From NCBI GenBank assembly GCA_948806215.1, contig CAQIDI010000001.1:62001-126000 (forward strand): a stretch of 64,000 nt of DNA, in the 5' to 3' direction. This stretch comes from an uncultured Eubacteriales bacterium. Lineage in GTDB: Bacteria > Bacillota > Clostridia > Christensenellales > UBA1242. A program made the translations under genes and the position numbers. The notes under the pieces are model-generated. The model saw only the letters and a program-made list of their open reading frames with translations. It was not told where the DNA came from and made no database searches. The stretch's first letter is position 1; each line of letters starts with the position of its first letter. This document shows positions 61,911 to 64,000 of the stretch, piece by piece.

Positions 61911-62885
61911 TTAATTAATTAAATTAACACTATTTAATATAAATAATTTTAATCTACTATTTTCAAGTGTTTCTTGGTTGCTAACAGTGTTATTTCCTTC
62001 GTGTTTTTCTCTTATGGTATTAAGTAAGGAAGAAGCCTCGTGAATTTTCATAAAAGTTTTTAAGCACTCTTTTTCGTATTTAGTTAGTTTACTAACAGCC
62101 TCGTAAGCCTTTAAAAATGTTTTTATTCTAATTTTAGAAATCTCTAAATCGTTAACATCTAAACAAAGGTCAACAATCGAAATTGCAACATCAATAACTC
62201 GTGGTAAATAGTTAGAAGCACAAAAATCAATATAGTAAAGTTTACCAATTTTATCTTTTATAATGTTAGCTGTCCACAAATCGCCGTGAACAAAACCATA
62301 TTTTAATTTTGAAAAATCACATAAATCTAATTCGGTTTTAAGTTGATAAAGTTCTTTATTTTCTGTTTTGTTTAGAATTTTCTTATGTTTTTCATATTCA
62401 ACTGGAAAATCAATTATTGACCACGGATCGTAAACTTTCGGTGGAATAAATTGAATTTTATTTAAATTTGCTAACTGCGTTGCAATTTCTTTTAATTCTT
62501 CTAAATTTGGAATTATATTTAGCGATAACATATCAGAACCATTAATATATTCCATAACCATTAGTCGGTAATTGTTATTATTTAATATTGTTTGAAAAAC
62601 ATTGTTTCCTTCCACTTTAAAAATTTTGGGACAAGAAAAACCATTCTCGTATGGAATTGTTGCTTTATCGGCAACATCTTTACACTCGTTTAATGTTCTA
62701 AATAAGGCAAAAACTTTAACAAGATATTTACCAGTTGAAGTTGTTAAGACATAGTTAAAATCTTCATAACCAACCTCAATTAACTTATTATCAATAAACT
62801 CTCCAAAATTATAATGTTCACATACCATTTTTGATAATTTTTCTAGTGGTACATTTAGATTAATGCGACGTTCATAAATATTCAT
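61911..62885 (-). CDS. APH/choline-kinase-fold phosphotransferase
   Basis: 324 residues from ATG 62885 (GAGGAG upstream). A protein-kinase-like fold: N-lobe YLVKVFALFRT (Lys near 58), the hinge MVMEYINGS (about 127) and the catalytic loop HGDLWTANI (about 203, Asp base), with YIDFCASN (about 220) as the metal-binding DFx. This resembles homoserine kinase II and aminoglycoside phosphotransferases. Substrate is not deducible, and a resistance role should not be assumed. Confidence 0.78.
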   Translation of the reverse strand: MNIYERRINLNVPLEKLSKMVCEHYNFGEFIDNKLIEVGYEDFNYVLTTSTGKYLVKVFALFRTLNECKDVADKATIPYENGFSCPKIFKVEGNNVFQTILNNNNYRLMVMEYINGSDMLSLNIIPNLEELKEIATQLANLNKIQFIPPKVYDPWSIIDFPVEYEKHKKILNKTENKELYQLKTELDLCDFSKLKYGFVHGDLWTANIIKDKIGKLYYIDFCASNYLPRVIDVAISIVDLCLDVNDLEISKIRIKTFLKAYEAVSKLTKYEKECLKTFMKIHEASSLLNTIREKHEGNNTVSNQETLENSRLKLFILNSVNLIN

Positions 62886-62984
62886 AAAAAACTCCTCTAT
62901 CAAGTATAACATAAAAATAAAAAATCAATATTATTTTTTTCTATCCTTTAACAAAAAATTAACTTAGATTAATAGTTTATAAAT

Positions 62985-63011
62985 AAAAAAAGCATCAAAA
63001 AATTGATGCTT
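62985..63011 (-). terminator. rpsU terminator
   Basis: AAGCATCAA-4-TTGATGCTT with T-run on the minus strand. The left arm is nearly identical to the terminator at 61853-61877. Confidence 0.88.
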
Positions 63012-63016
63012 AAAAA

Positions 63017-63205
63017 TTAACCTTTGTTATTTTTTTTGTTGCGTTTAATAGCAGCTTTTGTTTTTTTCTTACGCTTAACACTTGGTTTTTCGTAAGCTTC
63101 GTGCTTTCTTAAATCGCCGATGATACCATCTTTTTGGCATTTGCGTTTAAAGCGTTTGATAGCGTTTTCTACGCTTTCATTTTCACCAACTCTAACTGTT
63201 GACAT
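63017..63205 (-). CDS. rpsU: 30S ribosomal protein S21
   Basis: 62 residues. VRVGENESVENAIKRFKRKC and GIIGDLRKHEAYEKPS are S21 signatures, with a basic tail. Helps mRNA binding at the anti-SD region. It has its own promoter and terminator. Confidence 0.97.
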   Translation of the reverse strand: MSTVRVGENESVENAIKRFKRKCQKDGIIGDLRKHEAYEKPSVKRKKKTKAAIKRNKKNNKG

Positions 63206-63242
63206 TAACTAATTCACCCACTTGTTTTAAAATTTCCTATAT

Positions 63243-63271
63243 AGCATACTTAATTTTACTATTATTGTCAA
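63243..63271 (-). promoter_or_regulatory. rpsU promoter
   Basis: Minus-strand TTGACA (63266-63271), 17-nt spacer, TATGCT (63243-63248). Confidence 0.8.
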
Positions 63272-63285
63272 GAAAAAATTACTAT

Positions 63286-63687
63286 CTAATTTAGTTTTAA
63301 TTCGTTTGCAATTTTATTTAAATCAAAATTTTGTTTAACGCTTGCTGGATTTATTTTGTAGCCATCGCCACTAACGCGTGGAACAATGTGAAAATGAGTA
63401 TGCATAACCGATTGCTCGGCATCTAATCCACTATTATTAAAAATATTAACACCAGTAAAGTTGCAATCATTAACATAGTGCTTTGATATTTTTTTAATTG
63501 CAAGCATTAATTCGCTATACGATTTGCTTTCGATATCTAAAACATTTGTTGAATGAACTTTAGGTATTACTATTGTATGCCCATAATAATCGGAAGCAAT
63601 ATCTAAAAAAGCATAAACAAAATTATCTTCATAAATTTTATAGCTAGGAATTTCGCCTTTAATTATTTTACAAAAAATACAATCCAT
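63286..63687 (-). CDS. HIT-family nucleotide-binding protein
   Basis: 133 residues. DCIFCKIIKGEIPS at the start (CxxC), IPKVHSTNVLD, and the catalytic histidine triad HTHFHIVPR (about 100-106). Hydrolyses or transfers nucleoside phosphoramidates and related compounds. It follows mtaB by 13 nt, in the mtaB-HIT-rpsU neighbourhood. Confidence 0.93.
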   Translation of the reverse strand: MDCIFCKIIKGEIPSYKIYEDNFVYAFLDIASDYYGHTIVIPKVHSTNVLDIESKSYSELMLAIKKISKHYVNDCNFTGVNIFNNSGLDAEQSVMHTHFHIVPRVSGDGYKINPASVKQNFDLNKIANELKLN

Positions 63688-63700
63688 AATAATTCTCCTA

Positions 63701-64000
63701 TTAAACTATTTCCGCCATCACACCATTAGGTGTAACTTCTAGCAATTTAACCTTAACTAACATATTTGGTTTTAGATTATTTGGTTTAATCAAAACTTTA
63801 ATATAATTTTCGGTGTAACCTTGCATATAACCATTATTAATTTCTTCGGTTAGCATTGTAAAAGTTTTACCAAGCATTGTTTTATAAAAGTGTTGCTCAT
63901 TTTTTTTGCATAGTTCAATTAACTTTGTTGTTCTTTCCTTTTTAACCTTATCGTTTACTTGAACCATTTTTGCCGCGTTAGTTCCGTTTCTAACTGAATA
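63701..64000 (-). CDS. mtaB: tRNA-t6A37 methylthiotransferase MtaB, C-terminal part (cut by window edge)
   Basis: The last 99 residues are inside the window. YSVRNGTNAAKM, then IELCKKNEQHFYKTMLGKTF, leads to a TRAM domain ending VKLLEVTPNGVMAEIV. This form and the nearby HIT and rpsU genes fit MtaB/YqeV, which makes ms2t6A at position 37 of tRNA. Radical-SAM cysteines are outside, so a RimO or MiaB paralogue is not fully excluded. Confidence 0.75.
   Translation of the reverse strand, partial: YSVRNGTNAAKMVQVNDKVKKERTTKLIELCKKNEQHFYKTMLGKTFTMLTEEINNGYMQGYTENYIKVLIKPNNLKPNMLVKVKLLEVTPNGVMAEIV

Noticed and set aside
61911..62885. Aminoglycoside resistance gene
   Set aside because: The fold is shared by choline, homoserine and other kinases. 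No resistance-specific signature or mobile context is seen.
1..64000. CRISPR arrays, insertion sequences, prophage or rRNA genes
   Set aside because: No regular repeat array, transposase, integrase, attachment duplication or rRNA sequence was seen on either strand.

Overview
The window is a low-GC (roughly 30% by eye), gene-dense bacterial chromosome segment. Most genes lie on the minus strand in tight operons with strong AGGAGG-type ribosome sites, TTGACT/TTGATT-17-TATAAT promoters and U-tailed intrinsic terminators. Gene content and order (rpsO-pnp, infC-rpmI-rplT behind a leader, ytxC-thrS behind a T-box, ruvCAB-queA-tgt-yajC-secDF, rpoZ-priA-def-fmt-rsmB-rlmN-rsgA-rpe, rpmB divergent from yloU-fakA, rpsU near mtaB) point to a Bacillota/Clostridia-type genome. 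YtxC, a PdaB-like deacetylase, an FtsK/SpoIIIE protein and a newly recognised 26-residue SpoVM-like ORF suggest an endospore-forming lineage. There are no mobile elements, phage genes, CRISPR arrays or rRNAs. This is core genome with some accessory inserts.

Layout. 1-7.6 kb: rimO (cut by the window edge), ftsK, a NodB-fold deacetylase, a zinc-ribbon membrane protein, pnp, rpsO. 7.7-16.1 kb: hemZ, an RSH alarmone synthetase with a degenerate HD domain, recJ, secF, secD. 16.2-23.7 kb: a TIGR04086-type membrane protein, yajC, tgt, queA, ruvB, ruvA, ruvC, a YebC-family protein, a TrmH-like methyltransferase. 23.7-30.3 kb: rplT, rpmI, infC (AUU start, leader RNA), an ABC exporter, thrS (no TGS domain, Thr T-box), ytxC. 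30.5-36.0 kb: a glycerol/glyceride module: a DUF1667 protein and two flavoproteins divergent from glpK and a monoacylglycerol-lipase-like hydrolase. 36.0-43.0 kb: an EEP-fold protein, an EamA transporter, an ArsR-controlled metal P-type ATPase, a divergent MetRS. 43.2-44.5 kb: a histone-H1-like basic protein, four tRNAs and a multi-helix non-coding element. 44.5-56.8 kb: a secreted protein, fakA, yloU, rpmB, spoVM, pnuC, rpe, rsgA, rlmN, rsmB, fmt, def, priA, rpoZ. 56.9-64 kb: ligA, pcrA, an unknown gene, a phosphotransferase, rpsU, a HIT protein, mtaB (cut by the edge).

How the parts work together. Most loci are housekeeping: translation (tRNAs, ribosomal proteins, tRNA/rRNA modification, formyl-Met processing), DNA repair and replication restart (RuvABC, RecJ, LigA, PcrA, PriA) and Sec export. 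The glycerol cluster could free glycerol from glycerides, phosphorylate it and oxidise glycerol-3-phosphate. The metal ATPase sits under two consensus ArsR/SmtB operators placed on its promoter.

The most noteworthy observations are the SpoVM-like micro-ORF (47857-47937) at the position where Bacillus keeps spoVM; a five-helix non-coding element (44223-44466) with C-rich anti-Shine-Dalgarno-like loops; the H1-like protein beside it; the RSH whose hydrolase residues are all replaced; and the AUU start of infC.
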